The notes: a model not told the origin generated them from the sequence alone. Numbered from the stretch's first letter, positions 54,325 to 63,017 are shown. The stretch: DNA of 64,000 nucleotides from Chryseobacterium sp. JM1 (GCF_000737715.1 NZ_JPRN01000001.1:124001-188000); one strand, 5' to 3'. A program made the numbers and translations.

Positions 54325-57300
54325 TTAATCCCTGTTTTTTAACAGAATCCATCCCGATATCTCTACGGGGTTTTTACTGATCCTGTCTTCCCAGAATAAT
54401 CTATACCAATAGGTGTCGGAAGGAAGAGGGCTGTCTAGGTATCTTCCGTTCCATATTGGAGTTTTTGTATTGATCTTAAAAATTACTTTTCCGTACTTAT
54501 CAATTATGCTTCCCTGGAAATTTCCATATTTGCTGATCTCGCTGAAATTGATGACATCATTTTTACCGTCGCTGTTGGGTGTGATGACATTTGACATAAA
54601 GAAAGTATAATAGGTAACGCTTGTTTCACACGAAGTCTCTCTGTTTCTTACTTTAACAGGATATTGTGTGTTTCTCATAACATTCGTAAATATATTTGAA
54701 GACTGCCAGATCACTCCTCCGTCGATGGAATATTCAACAGGAAGGTTTCCGTTGTTCTTTACAGTGATGGTTAATGTAGGGTCTTTATAAACAATACTTA
54801 AAATTTCAGGAGTAAGAATGTAGTTTACCGTCGCTGTAAATGTCTTTGAACATATTCCGTTACTTATCATTACAGAATAAGTTCCTGCCAGGTCTACATT
54901 GATGGTACGTGTTGTTGCACCGGTACTCCAAAGATACGTGTAGTTAGGTCCACCTCCCGCATCCAGTATAGATTTGCCGCCTTTACAGATCTCAGTATCA
55001 TGTAATGTGGAAACGATTTCAGGAACAACCTTAATGGTTATGGTAGTTGGTATTTGTGCTGTACATCCATTGGCTCCGATTCCTGTTACCGTATAGGTTG
55101 TCGTTGTGGCTGGTGACACCGTTTGTGTATTTCCGCTACCGGTAAGCCCTGTCCATGTATAAGTAGCAGCTCCTGTTGCATTTAATACTGTCGATTCTCC
55201 CAAACAGATTGTATGCTTAGGTGTGGAAATACTTATTGTGGGAGGCATTGTGTTTTTTATCACGGTTACGGAAGCCTGACTGCTGCATCCGAAGGGTATC
55301 GAACTGGTGATGGTAAGAGTATAGATTCCGCTATTACTGACTGTTGGGGTTAAAGTATTAGCTCCTGAAACAATCACGCCTCCGTTGCTGGCGGTCCATG
55401 AAAATATTGAGCCTGGTTGGTAAATTGAAGCCGTTGCATTTAACGTAATTTGTGAGGTTGTACAGGTAATCTGTGAAGGAGGAGTAATATTCACAATAAT
55501 GGCTGCATCCATAATTACTGTCACGGACTTTTGATATTGGCAGGCGGAAGCGGTTGTCATTGTAACCGTATAAGTTCCGGGTGCAGCAACAGTATTTACA
55601 GCTCCGTTCACGCCATTTGACCAGGTAAATGTATTCCCGGTTCCCTGCGCAGATGCAGTGAGTGTCGTTGAAGATCCCTGGCAAAAGGTCAGATTTCCTG
55701 AGATGTTGATCGTAGGATTGGTTTCTGATAAAATAGTTACGGATGCCGGTGTACTGACACATGTTCCATTTGATCCGGTTAAAGTATAGATTCCGGGAGT
55801 GGTGATTGTAATAGATGGTGTTGTGGCACCTGTAGACCATGTATTTCCTGTTGAATAGCTTGATGTTAAAGTCACACTTCCTCCATAGCAGATCGTTGGA
55901 GAGGATGCAGTAATGGTAGGGGTGACGGATGGAATAATGTTTAATTGTAATTGAGCTATTTTAAAACACGTTCCGGATTTTACCCGCACATATAGCGTAG
56001 TATTTCCTGAACTGTAAGCTGTCGGAGTTGCAATGGTATTGGTGTTTCCTGCAAGCGCATCTGTCTGATTTGTATAATAATCAAAGCTGACATTAGCGGT
56101 GGTGCTGATGGTGGGTTGAGCTGAGGTAACATCAAAAACAGCAGTCGATGAACTGGAGCATTGGCTTAAACTTGAATTCTGGACAACCGGAACGGTCCCT
56201 TGAGTTACTGTTACAGATTTTGTATACTGACAGTTGGCGGGTGTTTTTACCGTAATGGTGTAGGTTCCCGGTGTTGTAACTGAAATAGTATTCCCTGTTG
56301 TTCCTGTAGACCATGTGTAGGTATTTCCTGTTCCGTTTGAAGAGGCCGTAAGTTGCGTGGCAGTAGATTCACAAAGCGTAAGATTTCCTGTAATTTGTAT
56401 ATTCGGATTGCTTTCTGCGGTAATAGTGGCAGAAGTTGAGACGGGTATGCATATTCCATTAGTATAGGATATAGTATATGTTCCCGGATTGGTTACAGTT
56501 ATTGACTGTGTTGTTTGGCCGGTTGACCATGTGTTGCCTGTGGTCTGACTGGAAGTTAATGTCACATTTCCTCCATAGCATATGGTATGAGATGAAGCTG
56601 TAATGAGTGGTTGTTCACAGGGGCAGGTGCTGATATTGGGATTTAGAGAGGAGCCTATTCCCTGTCCCTGATCAGAGCCAATATCCGCTACTCCTCCGGA
56701 ATTTACCAAAACAGGAACACCTTGAGAATCGACTACACCTGATATAGCACCGTTTGTATTAAGATGATTTAGAATTACATTTTCATCACCTTCCAGAGCA
56801 TCAAAACATCCATCGCCGTCAGAATCAAGATCTAACTGATTGGAGATACCGTCCCCGTCAATATCACAGAAGCCTAATTTATATCCGGTTCCTTTTCCTG
56901 ACATATAGGTGGCACCCTGTATAGTCTGAGTTATTTTTATGATATTATTAGCAGTGGTGTTCCAAATGATATTGTTGAATGATGCACCATTAAATAACAC
57001 CAAAGGAAGCAGAGGCCCTCCAGAAAATTTACTTCCTGAAATGGTTACCGCTCCATTTGGGCTGATTATAATTTGAAACATAGGGTGGGTTGCAGTCCCT
57101 TGTATTTGCCAGACTTCAGGTATTGCTCCTGAGCCATACACTGATCCGTCAGCGAATCTTACATTCGCAGTGGAACCCCAAGAAAATTCTATCTCCTGAT
57201 TAGATAAATTATTACCATTAATGATTAAATTAAATGAATTGTCCAGATTATAAACGTCAAATACAAATCCCAGATCAGCACTAGGCGCTAGAAAAGTGTA

Positions 57301-57546
57301 AGGTTGATTATTACTGGTTGAAAAATCAACGCTAACCACTGGATTTGAACATTCATGAATATCAAGAATTCCGTCATTGTCATCATCCCAATCAATATTA
57401 TCTGGAATTCCATCTCCATCTGTGTCAGTTGACAGGACTGCAGGTAAGGATTTTGCATACTTTTCTGTGGGACTGTGATTTTGCGAAAAAATGGTGGTGT
57501 TTCCAAAAAATAAGAGTGAACAGTATAAAAGTAATTTTATCTTCAT
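54325..57546 (-). CDS. Large T9SS protein with Ig/PKD-like repeats and type-B (gliding-associated) C-terminal domain
   Basis: 1073 residues with a signal peptide (MKIKLLLYCSLLFFGNTTIFS). Two calcium-binding thrombospondin-type-3 stretches, DTDGDGIPDNIDWDDDNDG near 40 and DIDGDGISNQLDLDSDGDG near 230, bracket an unassigned beta domain. Residues 310-960 are repeated Ig/SprB-like modules with TICYGGNVTLTSS, STGQTTQSITVTNPGTYTIS and TLCESTATQLTASS-type units. The last 90 residues (VITPNSDGKNDVINFSEISK to GWILLKNRD) are the CHU/type-B T9SS sorting domain associated with gliding-motility surface proteins. Likely a surface adhesin. Cysteine-rich modules suggest disulfides. It is monocistronic. Confidence 0.9.
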   Translation of the reverse strand: MKIKLLLYCSLLFFGNTTIFSQNHSPTEKYAKSLPAVLSTDTDGDGIPDNIDWDDDNDGILDIHECSNPVVSVDFSTSNNQPYTFLAPSADLGFVFDVYNLDNSFNLIINGNNLSNQEIEFSWGSTANVRFADGSVYGSGAIPEVWQIQGTATHPMFQIIISPNGAVTISGSKFSGGPLLPLVLFNGASFNNIIWNTTANNIIKITQTIQGATYMSGKGTGYKLGFCDIDGDGISNQLDLDSDGDGCFDALEGDENVILNHLNTNGAISGVVDSQGVPVLVNSGGVADIGSDQGQGIGSSLNPNISTCPCEQPLITASSHTICYGGNVTLTSSQTTGNTWSTGQTTQSITVTNPGTYTISYTNGICIPVSTSATITAESNPNIQITGNLTLCESTATQLTASSNGTGNTYTWSTGTTGNTISVTTPGTYTITVKTPANCQYTKSVTVTQGTVPVVQNSSLSQCSSSSTAVFDVTSAQPTISTTANVSFDYYTNQTDALAGNTNTIATPTAYSSGNTTLYVRVKSGTCFKIAQLQLNIIPSVTPTITASSPTICYGGSVTLTSSYSTGNTWSTGATTPSITITTPGIYTLTGSNGTCVSTPASVTILSETNPTINISGNLTFCQGSSTTLTASAQGTGNTFTWSNGVNGAVNTVAAPGTYTVTMTTASACQYQKSVTVIMDAAIIVNITPPSQITCTTSQITLNATASIYQPGSIFSWTASNGGVIVSGANTLTPTVSNSGIYTLTITSSIPFGCSSQASVTVIKNTMPPTISISTPKHTICLGESTVLNATGAATYTWTGLTGSGNTQTVSPATTTTYTVTGIGANGCTAQIPTTITIKVVPEIVSTLHDTEICKGGKSILDAGGGPNYTYLWSTGATTRTINVDLAGTYSVMISNGICSKTFTATVNYILTPEILSIVYKDPTLTITVKNNGNLPVEYSIDGGVIWQSSNIFTNVMRNTQYPVKVRNRETSCETSVTYYTFFMSNVITPNSDGKNDVINFSEISKYGNFQGSIIDKYGKVIFKINTKTPIWNGRYLDSPLPSDTYWYRLFWEDRISKNPVEISGWILLKNRD

Positions 57547-57959
57547 TTTTGTGTGTATTTATTTTTGTAAATATATTTAATTTAAAATTTAATTGATTGA
57601 TAATTAATACATTGTGTATATTTTAAATCAGATAATTGTACATTTAGGAAATGTTCAACATCAGATTCTATATTGTAATATTTATTTATCTTTTATGTCG
57701 ATATTGCAATAAATTCATTATATGATTATTGAAGGTAGGGTATGATTTATCAAAGCAGAAATAAAGGCAGATAATCGTTTTTTATCTAATATAATTGAAG
57801 AATCATTTAATAGAAATAATGTCATCACATTCATAAAAATTGCAAACCTCTTTATAGATGAAATGAAATAAAATAAAGAGGTTTAGGCTATATTTTCAGC
57901 CCCAATAAGAATTTCTTCAGGGTTTTGATTAAATAAAACAAGAGAAATGTCTTATAAAT
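57547..57959. other. AT-rich divergent intergenic region with orphan hairpin
   Basis: No gene in about 410 bp. A 12-bp perfect stem (AAACCTCTTTAT at 57844-57855 with its complement at 57873-57884, 17-nt loop) looks like a terminator, but no gene ends here since both neighbours point away. Confidence 0.5.
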
Positions 57960-57990
57960 TTTGTAGTTTAATAAAAAAAGTCTAGTTTTG
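57960..57990 (+). promoter_or_regulatory. Promoter of rpsU
   Basis: TTTG (57960-57963) and TAGTTTTG (57983-57990) separated by 19 nt, the textbook Bacteroidetes -33/-7 arrangement, 23 bp before the ATG. Confidence 0.8.
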
Positions 57991-58013
57991 CAATCCAAAA
58001 TGAGATGTAAAAT

Positions 58014-58211
58014 ATGTTAATAATTCCAGTAAAAGATGGGGAATCCATCGACAGAGCTTTAAAAAAATATAAAAGAAAATTTGATAAAACGGGTACAGTT
58101 CGTCAATTGAGATCTAGACAAGCGTTTATTAAGCCTTCTGTAACTTTAAGACAATCTAGACTAAAAGCCGCTTACAAACAAAGAGGCCTTAGTAAGGAAG
58201 AACAGGCTTAA
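58014..58211 (+). CDS. rpsU: 30S ribosomal protein S21
   Basis: 65 residues, basic: MLIIPVKDGESIDRALKKYK, KFDKTGTVRQLRSRQAFIKP and the C-terminal RLKAAYKQRGLSKEEQA are typical bS21. In Bacteroidetes S21 is close to the anti-Shine-Dalgarno end of 16S rRNA. First gene before xerC and hpf, as in other flavobacteria. Confidence 0.96.
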   Translation: MLIIPVKDGESIDRALKKYKRKFDKTGTVRQLRSRQAFIKPSVTLRQSRLKAAYKQRGLSKEEQA

Positions 58212-58252
58212 GATTTTTCTTAACCACATATAATTCACTTCTTAAATATTCG

Positions 58253-58260
58253 TATATTTG
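58253..58260 (+). promoter_or_regulatory. -7 box of xerC-hpf
   Basis: TATATTTG, exact TAnnTTTG, 32 bp before the xerC ATG. Confidence 0.5.
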
Positions 58261-58292
58261 AGAGGTGAATTTTTGTTTTTATACCTTAAGTG

Positions 58293-59180
58293 ATGTTGGA
58301 TAAATATATAGAATATGTACAGTTCGAAAAGAGGTATTCTCCTCATACCGTTACAAGTTATAAAAAAGACCTTGACGATTTTTCCCATTTCTACCTCAAA
58401 ACAGAAGGTTCCGAAGATATTTCCAAAGCCGATAAAAAAGTCATCAGGAATTTTATCGTTGAATTAAGTGAAAATAATATTTCAAAAAGAAGTATCAATA
58501 GAAAATTATCCACTTTACGAAGTTTTTATCTTTTTCTTTTAAAAATCGGCGAAATCAAAGTTTCTCCCGCAGAGAGCATCTCCTCCCTTAAGTTTTACGC
58601 TGAAAAACAGATTCCTATATCACAGGAAGAAATGCAGACCCTTAGCGATCGTGTCCTTCCGGAGCATCATGATCTCCTCGATCAGTGTATTATTGAAGTA
58701 CTATATCAGACGGGAATGCGTAAAGCCGAGCTTTGTGGCCTGATGTTTGAGTATGTAAACATAAGCGGAAACGAGCTTAGGGTGATAGGAAAGGGAAATA
58801 AAGAACGCTTTATTCCCATCTCCGAAGATCTGTCTCATCTGCTGGAAAGTTACCTCGAAATAAGGAAACCCGAAGACCCATATAAATCATATTTTTTCGT
58901 CAATAAAAAGGGGAAAAAACTCTCCGAAAAATTTGTTTATGTGGTAGTTAATAAGTACCTTAGTCTTGTAACTACGAAAGAAAAAAGAAGTCCTCACATC
59001 CTTCGGCATAGCTTTGCTACGCATGTTTTGGATAATGGGGCGGAGATCTCCAAAGTAAAAAAAATATTAGGGCATTCCAGTCTTGCAAGTACTCAGGTCT
59101 ATACGAATGCCAATATTGAACAATTGAAAAAAGTGTTTAATCAGGCTCATCCCAGAGCATCTAAAAAAGAAGAATTATGA
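58293..59180 (+). CDS. xerC: Tyrosine recombinase XerC
   Basis: 295 residues from ATG 58293 (a GTG lies one codon before). N-terminal core-binding domain (about 1-85, YIEYVQFEKRYSPHTVTSYK). The catalytic domain carries the arginine in LYQTGMRKAELCGLM, the HxxR box in SPHILRHSFATHVLDNGA, and the nucleophile tyrosine in LGHSSLASTQVYTN. The length and context point to the housekeeping Xer recombinase that resolves chromosome dimers at dif, not to a phage or island integrase. Its stop overlaps the hpf start (ATGA). Confidence 0.92.
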   Translation: MLDKYIEYVQFEKRYSPHTVTSYKKDLDDFSHFYLKTEGSEDISKADKKVIRNFIVELSENNISKRSINRKLSTLRSFYLFLLKIGEIKVSPAESISSLKFYAEKQIPISQEEMQTLSDRVLPEHHDLLDQCIIEVLYQTGMRKAELCGLMFEYVNISGNELRVIGKGNKERFIPISEDLSHLLESYLEIRKPEDPYKSYFFVNKKGKKLSEKFVYVVVNKYLSLVTTKEKRSPHILRHSFATHVLDNGAEISKVKKILGHSSLASTQVYTNANIEQLKKVFNQAHPRASKKEEL

Positions 59181-59467
59181 AGATCACAGTTCAATCAATT
59201 GGTTTAACTCCACACGAACCATTAGAATCACACATTGACAAAAAAGTAAGCAAGTTGGAAACCTTCTATGATAAAATTCATGAGTGTAAGGTGTTCCTAA
59301 AAGTTGAAAACGCTTCGGATAGAAACAATAAAACTACCGAACTTATCTTAGCCGTTCCGGGTGACGATATCGTCGTAAAAAAGACATCTGAAACTTTTGA
59401 AGAAAGTTTGGACCTTTGCGTTGATACTGCTAAAAAGCTACTAATCAAGAAAAAAGAGATGGCGTAG
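59177..59467 (+). CDS. hpf: Ribosome hibernation-promoting factor / RaiA family
   Basis: 96 residues, short type without the C-terminal dimerisation domain. MKITVQSIGLTPHEPLESHI, KLETFYDKIHECKVFLK and VPGDDIVVKKTSETFEESLDLCVD match the HPF/RaiA fold, which binds the decoding centre of idle ribosomes. The ATGA overlap with xerC indicates coupling. Confidence 0.93.
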   Translation: MKITVQSIGLTPHEPLESHIDKKVSKLETFYDKIHECKVFLKVENASDRNNKTTELILAVPGDDIVVKKTSETFEESLDLCVDTAKKLLIKKKEMA

Positions 59468-59497
59468 AAAAAAAAGATAAAAAAAGTCATAAAAAAG

Positions 59498-59529
59498 TTT
59501 GAGAATTCAAAAAAACCGTTCTATATTTG
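59498..59529 (+). promoter_or_regulatory. Promoter of the tRNA cluster
   Basis: TTTG (59498-59501), 20-nt spacer, TATATTTG (59522-59529), 46 bp before the first tRNA. Confidence 0.75.
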
Positions 59530-59575
59530 CACTCGCAAAAAGGGAACAGCGTTCTTTTGAATTCTCTTTATTTAT

Positions 59576-59649
59576 GCCTCCATAGCTCAGTTGGCTAGAG
59601 CAGCTGATTTGTAATCAGCAGGTCGTGGGTTCGAGTCCCTCTGGAGGCT
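59576..59649 (+). tRNA. tRNA-Thr (TGT), copy 1
   Basis: 74 nt cloverleaf: acceptor GCCTCCA/TGGAGGC, anticodon loop TTTGTAA with anticodon TGT, T-arm GTGGGTTCGAGTCCCTC. The CCA is not encoded. Confidence 0.97.
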
Positions 59650-59667
59650 CTTTTAATATAAACATTC

Positions 59668-59748
59668 GGGAAGATTCCAGAGTGGCTAAATGGGACTGAC
59701 TGTAACTCAGTTGCTTCGGCTTCGCAGGTTCGAATCCTGCTCTTCCCA
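59668..59748 (+). tRNA. tRNA-Tyr (GTA), copy 1
   Basis: 81 nt, acceptor GGGAAGA/TCTTCCC, anticodon loop CTGTAAC (GTA), long variable arm TTGCTTCGGCTTCGC as in class II tRNAs, T-loop TTCGAAT. The CCA is not encoded. Confidence 0.97.
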
Positions 59749-59772
59749 CAGTTTATATTTTAAAAAAAAGTC

Positions 59773-59803
59773 TTGCAGGTTTCAAGAAAGTTTCTTAGAT
59801 TTG
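59773..59803 (+). promoter_or_regulatory. Internal promoter before tRNA-Gly copy 1
   Basis: TTG, 20-nt spacer, TAGATTTG. The same spacing and -7 box stand before copy 2 although the spacer sequence has diverged. Confidence 0.7.
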
Positions 59804-59838
59804 CAAACCGTTAAACCAATAGTTTTGGAAACAAAATT

Positions 59839-59911
59839 GCGAAAGTAGCTCAGTTGGTAGAGCGTCAGCCTTCCAAGCTGAATGTCGCGAGTTCGACCCT
59901 CGTCTTTCGCT
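59839..59911 (+). tRNA. tRNA-Gly (TCC), copy 1
   Basis: 73 nt, acceptor GCGAAAG/CTTTCGC, anticodon loop CTTCCAA (TCC), T-loop TTCGACC. Differs from copy 2 only by an A-T to G-C pair at acceptor position 4. Confidence 0.97.
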
Positions 59912-60004
59912 CAAAAAATCAGACTGTAAAAGAATGATTTTTTTAACTACTGAAAAGCTTAGAGTAGAATTTTCTCAAAGGCTTTCAGTCACAACATTAA
60001 AATT

Positions 60005-60078
60005 GCCTCCATAGCTCAGTTGGCTAGAGCAGCTGATTTGTAATCAGCAGGTCGTGGGTTCGAGTCCCTCTGGAGGCT
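60005..60078 (+). tRNA. tRNA-Thr (TGT), copy 2
   Basis: Identical to the copy at 59576-59649. No TAnnTTTG box lies directly before it, so it is probably read from upstream. Confidence 0.97.
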
Positions 60079-60098
60079 CAATTTTAATATAAACATTC

Positions 60099-60179
60099 GG
60101 GAAGATTCCAGAGTGGCTAAATGGGACTGACTGTAACTCAGTTGCTTCGGCTTCGCAGGTTCGAATCCTGCTCTTCCCA
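60099..60179 (+). tRNA. tRNA-Tyr (GTA), copy 2
   Basis: Identical to the copy at 59668-59748. Confidence 0.97.
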
Positions 60180-60201
60180 CAGTTTATATTAAAAAAAAAT
60201 C

Positions 60202-60232
60202 TTGCAAATTTAAAAGGATTTTCCTAGATTTG
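60202..60232 (+). promoter_or_regulatory. Internal promoter before tRNA-Gly copy 2
   Basis: TTG, 20-nt spacer, TAGATTTG; boxes and spacing are kept while the spacer differs from copy 1. Confidence 0.7.
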
Positions 60233-60266
60233 CAAAGCGTTTACCAATAGTTTTGGAAACAAAATT

Positions 60267-60339
60267 GCGGAAGTAGCTCAGTTGGTAGAGCGTCAGCCTT
60301 CCAAGCTGAATGTCGCGAGTTCGACCCTCGTCTTCCGCT
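60267..60339 (+). tRNA. tRNA-Gly (TCC), copy 2
   Basis: As copy 1, but acceptor stem GCGGAAG/CTTCCGC: the fourth pair is G-C instead of A-T. Confidence 0.97.
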
Positions 60340-60344
60340 CAAAG

Positions 60345-60374
60345 AAAATCACGCTGATTAGTGTGATTTTTTTT
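60345..60374 (+). terminator. Hairpin with T run between tRNA-Gly and tRNA-Thr (GGT)
   Basis: A 10-bp stem (AAAATCACGC with GTGTGATTTT, one wobble), TGATTA loop and eight T. No promoter box is visible between this and the last tRNA 8 bp later, so either termination is partial or it acts as a processing spacer. Confidence 0.65.
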
Positions 60375-60381
60375 AGTTAGT

Positions 60382-60453
60382 GCCGACTTAGCTCAGCGGT
60401 AGAGTGCTTCCTTGGTAAGGAAGAGGTCACGGGTTCAAGTCCCGTAGTTGGCT
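60382..60453 (+). tRNA. tRNA-Thr (GGT)
   Basis: 72 nt, acceptor GCCGACT/AGTTGGC (one G-T pair), anticodon loop TTGGTAA (GGT), T-loop TTCAAGT. In many flavobacteria this tRNA precedes tuf; here no tuf follows within the window. Confidence 0.97.
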
Positions 60454-60462
60454 CTCCAAATT

Positions 60463-60490
60463 TCCCGAATTTCCTTCGGGATTTTTTTTT
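60463..60490 (+). terminator. Terminator of the tRNA cluster
   Basis: TCCCGAA pairs with TTCGGGA (7 bp, TTTCC loop) followed by nine T. Confidence 0.85.
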
Positions 60491-60965
60491 GCCCAAAATT
60501 TTCCCAATTTAAAATTTCCTGAAGGATCATACATCAGATCCAAAGATTGTGGACTAAACAAAAATTAATTGCTCTCACAGATGATACGGATAAAGCAAAT
60601 TATCAAAAAGTAAATCTGCTCAATCTCTATAATCCGCGTGAAATTTTAAAATTATTATATATTCATTCCCTTCATCATACTCAATGCAATTGATTCCTTC
60701 TTTGCAACCTTATAGTAGGTCATATTAAAATCAAACTTTACGTGGTCAAAAAAATACTATTTTCTCACCAGCTTGTACATTTGGTTGCTTTTAAAAAATA
60801 ATAGCTGAGAGTTTTTCGTTCTGAATGATCAGAGCTAATAACAGACTTTAATTATAAATGTAAATGAAAAACGGTTTTCAAAATGTTGTCTGAATTCTTT
60901 TATCGTCACAGCAGGTAAGGAGAAATCATAAAATTTTCGTTAAATTCGTATCAAATAAATTTTTG
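60491..60965. other. Gene-poor region with decayed coding traces
   Basis: No intact gene. A plus-strand frame at 60523-60693 is open for 56 codons with plausible composition (LWTKQKLIALTDDTDK, NLYNPREILKLL) but has no good start. The minus-strand trace at 60655-60780 is listed separately. Confidence 0.5.
60655..60780 (-). pseudogene. Possible decayed gene start (42 codons with internal stop)
   Basis: The frame from ATG 60780 reads MYKLVRK, a TAG, then YFFDHVKFDF and MTYYKVAKKESIALSMMKGM before TAA. The opening is reminiscent of quinone-dependent dihydroorotate dehydrogenases (MYKLxRPxLFxFDPExVH), but this is a weak resemblance over few residues. Chance is possible. Confidence 0.25.
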
Positions 60966-61646
60966 ATGAATATTCTTTTATTGGAAGATGACCTTATTCT
61001 CTCGGCAGAACTCTGCAGGTTTTTGGAATCGAACAGCTTTACCTGTGACAAAATCTATGACGGTGAAACCTTTCTCCGCCAGATTAAAAACAATACCTAC
61101 GACCTGTATCTGCTGGATATTAATGTTCCTAAAATAAACGGGCTGGATGTCTGCCAGACTATCCGTTCTTTCGATAAAAATACACCCATCATCATTATTT
61201 CTGCTTACGGAGATATTTCCGATAAAAAGGATGCCTTCACAAGACTGGCCGACGATTATCTGGTAAAACCTTTTCAGTTTGAAGAACTGCTGCTAAGGAT
61301 CAACTCCCTGTTGAGGAGAAAAACACCATCTGACACGGCAGATCAGGATATCATCAGAGTAGATGACCTTATCATCAATAAAACAGAGCAGAAAGTGTAC
61401 AGAGCAGGTAATGAAATAGCTCTTACACTGAAAGAATTCCAGTTGCTGGTGTATCTTGCCGAAGCGCAGGGAAGGACAGTTTCCAAACAACAGATTACTG
61501 AACACGTATGGGAGCATAACTTCAATACGAATACCAATACCGTTGAAGTCTACATCAATTTTCTGAGAAAGAAGATCGATAAAGATTTTAAACTGAAACT
61601 TATACATACCCGTTCCGGTTTCGGATATTACCTAAGCCCATTGTAG
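60966..61646 (+). CDS. OmpR-family response regulator
   Basis: 226 residues from ATG 60966. The receiver domain (1-118) has acidic residues E7, D8, D9, phosphoacceptor D51 (LYLLDINVPKINGLD), and lysine in YLVKPFQFEELLLR. The C-terminal winged helix (about 130-226) shows NEIALTLKEFQLLVYLAEAQ, QQITEHVWEHNFNTNTNTVEVYINFLRKKI and a C-terminal hairpin TRSGFGYYL. The kinase gene follows at once (TAGATG). The likely target is the TolC operon starting at 63194, whose upstream region has three direct repeats 11 bp apart. Confidence 0.93.
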   Translation: MNILLLEDDLILSAELCRFLESNSFTCDKIYDGETFLRQIKNNTYDLYLLDINVPKINGLDVCQTIRSFDKNTPIIIISAYGDISDKKDAFTRLADDYLVKPFQFEELLLRINSLLRRKTPSDTADQDIIRVDDLIINKTEQKVYRAGNEIALTLKEFQLLVYLAEAQGRTVSKQQITEHVWEHNFNTNTNTVEVYINFLRKKIDKDFKLKLIHTRSGFGYYLSPL

Positions 61647-63017
61647 ATGTCTTTAAAAAGAAAGATAGCATTAACGATCAGTATCGCTTTTTCCCTGCTT
61701 TTTGCAATGGTGATGGCGGTTATCTATCTGTCTTTTAACGATTTCAGAAGAGATGAATTTAAAGAACGCTTCAGGCAGCGTCTTGAATTTACCACGCACT
61801 TCATTTCAAAGTCTAAAGATTTCGAAGAAGAAGCTCCGATTTTTTTTAATGAAAACTCAGATAACATCCTTCTCAACGAAACCATCTTGATTTTCAACAG
61901 CGAAAAAGAGCTGATCTACAGCACCATCAAAGACCGTAATGTCACTTGGGACAGCGCCCTTCTCAAAGAACTGGATGAAAAGAAGATCATATACACGGAA
62001 AAAACAGTTCCCGAAATCTATGCGGCGCTCCGGAACATTAATGGTGAAAATTATTATATCCTCACCAGTGCGTTTGATACCAACGGAAAATCAAAACTGG
62101 AATATCTTAAATATCTACTGATCACGGCGTATGTAATGAGTACCCTGCTGATAGGTTTTTTCAGTTATTACTTCATGGGACAGTTTCTCCGTCCTTTAGA
62201 AGATCTGAATACCGAAATTTCAGAAGTCACCGCTCATAAACTGACTACACAGATTCCTGTTCAGGAGTCGAATGATGAAATTAATGTTCTGGCTAAATCA
62301 TTTAATACCATGATTGCAAGGCTGGACGATGTTTTTCAGTCGCAGAAAGATTTTACGGCAAGTGCTTCCCATGAAATCAGGACTCCTATTACAAGAATGG
62401 CATTCCAGCTGGAAAACCTGATCAAGTTTGAGGAGCATTCCCCTGAGACTTTGACTTCCTTAAAACAGATTCAGAAGGATGTATACCAGCTGTCGGATCT
62501 TACCAACTCTCTTTTGCTCCTTACCAAATTCGATAAAGAAAATATTCAGAGCATTTATGAAGAAGTAAGAATTGACGAAGTTATTTTTGAAGCCTTCGAA
62601 GCGGTAGAGAAAAGCTACCCATCTCTGAAAATGGATTTCCTGATCTCTGAAGATACTTCCGAAAACGGTCTTCTGACCATAAGCGGGATCCAGTCTTTGT
62701 TGGTGATTGTCTTTATTAATCTCTTCAAAAATGCCGCGGTTTATTCCGATGATGAGGAAGTGGATGTTCTTATCACGGAAACCAATGATCAGCTTACCGT
62801 AGATGTCATCTCCCGTGGAAATACAATTCCTGAAGAAGAACAGAGCAAATTATTTGAAGCCTTTATGCGCGGAAATAATTCCCAAAACATTTCCGGCTCC
62901 GGTCTTGGACTCCGAATTGTTAAGAGAATTCTTGAATACCACGGTGCAGAGATTATATATTCTTCTCCTGCTGAACAGACCAATACGTTTAGCGTAATCT
63001 TTAGTAAGCACTTATAA
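61647..63017 (+). CDS. Sensor histidine kinase
   Basis: 456 residues. Transmembrane helices at about 8-28 and 150-172 enclose a periplasmic sensor domain of about 120 residues. A HAMP region follows (about 173-225), then the dimerisation helix with phospho-accepting H242 in ASHEIRTPITRM, an N-box region (LVIVFINLFKNAAVYSDD) and the G2 box GSGLGLRIVKRILEYHGA. Partner of the response regulator just upstream. Gene order regulator-kinase-TolC is typical of systems that sense envelope stress, metals or drugs and control an efflux pump; the signal is unknown. Confidence 0.93.
   Translation: MSLKRKIALTISIAFSLLFAMVMAVIYLSFNDFRRDEFKERFRQRLEFTTHFISKSKDFEEEAPIFFNENSDNILLNETILIFNSEKELIYSTIKDRNVTWDSALLKELDEKKIIYTEKTVPEIYAALRNINGENYYILTSAFDTNGKSKLEYLKYLLITAYVMSTLLIGFFSYYFMGQFLRPLEDLNTEISEVTAHKLTTQIPVQESNDEINVLAKSFNTMIARLDDVFQSQKDFTASASHEIRTPITRMAFQLENLIKFEEHSPETLTSLKQIQKDVYQLSDLTNSLLLLTKFDKENIQSIYEEVRIDEVIFEAFEAVEKSYPSLKMDFLISEDTSENGLLTISGIQSLLVIVFINLFKNAAVYSDDEEVDVLITETNDQLTVDVISRGNTIPEEEQSKLFEAFMRGNNSQNISGSGLGLRIVKRILEYHGAEIIYSSPAEQTNTFSVIFSKHL

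Larger units (their letters stand above)
59576..60339 (+). repeat. Tandem duplication of a Thr-Tyr-Gly tRNA block
   Basis: Two copies with a 429-bp period (Thr genes begin at 59576 and 60005). The tRNA genes are identical except for the compensated pair in tRNA-Gly; the spacers before tRNA-Gly have diverged but keep their promoter boxes. Confidence 0.95.

Noticed and set aside
58293..59180. Integrase of a mobile island next to tRNA genes
   Set aside because: Length, operon with hpf and flavobacterial gene order identify it as housekeeping XerC; no attachment-site repeats or cargo genes were seen.
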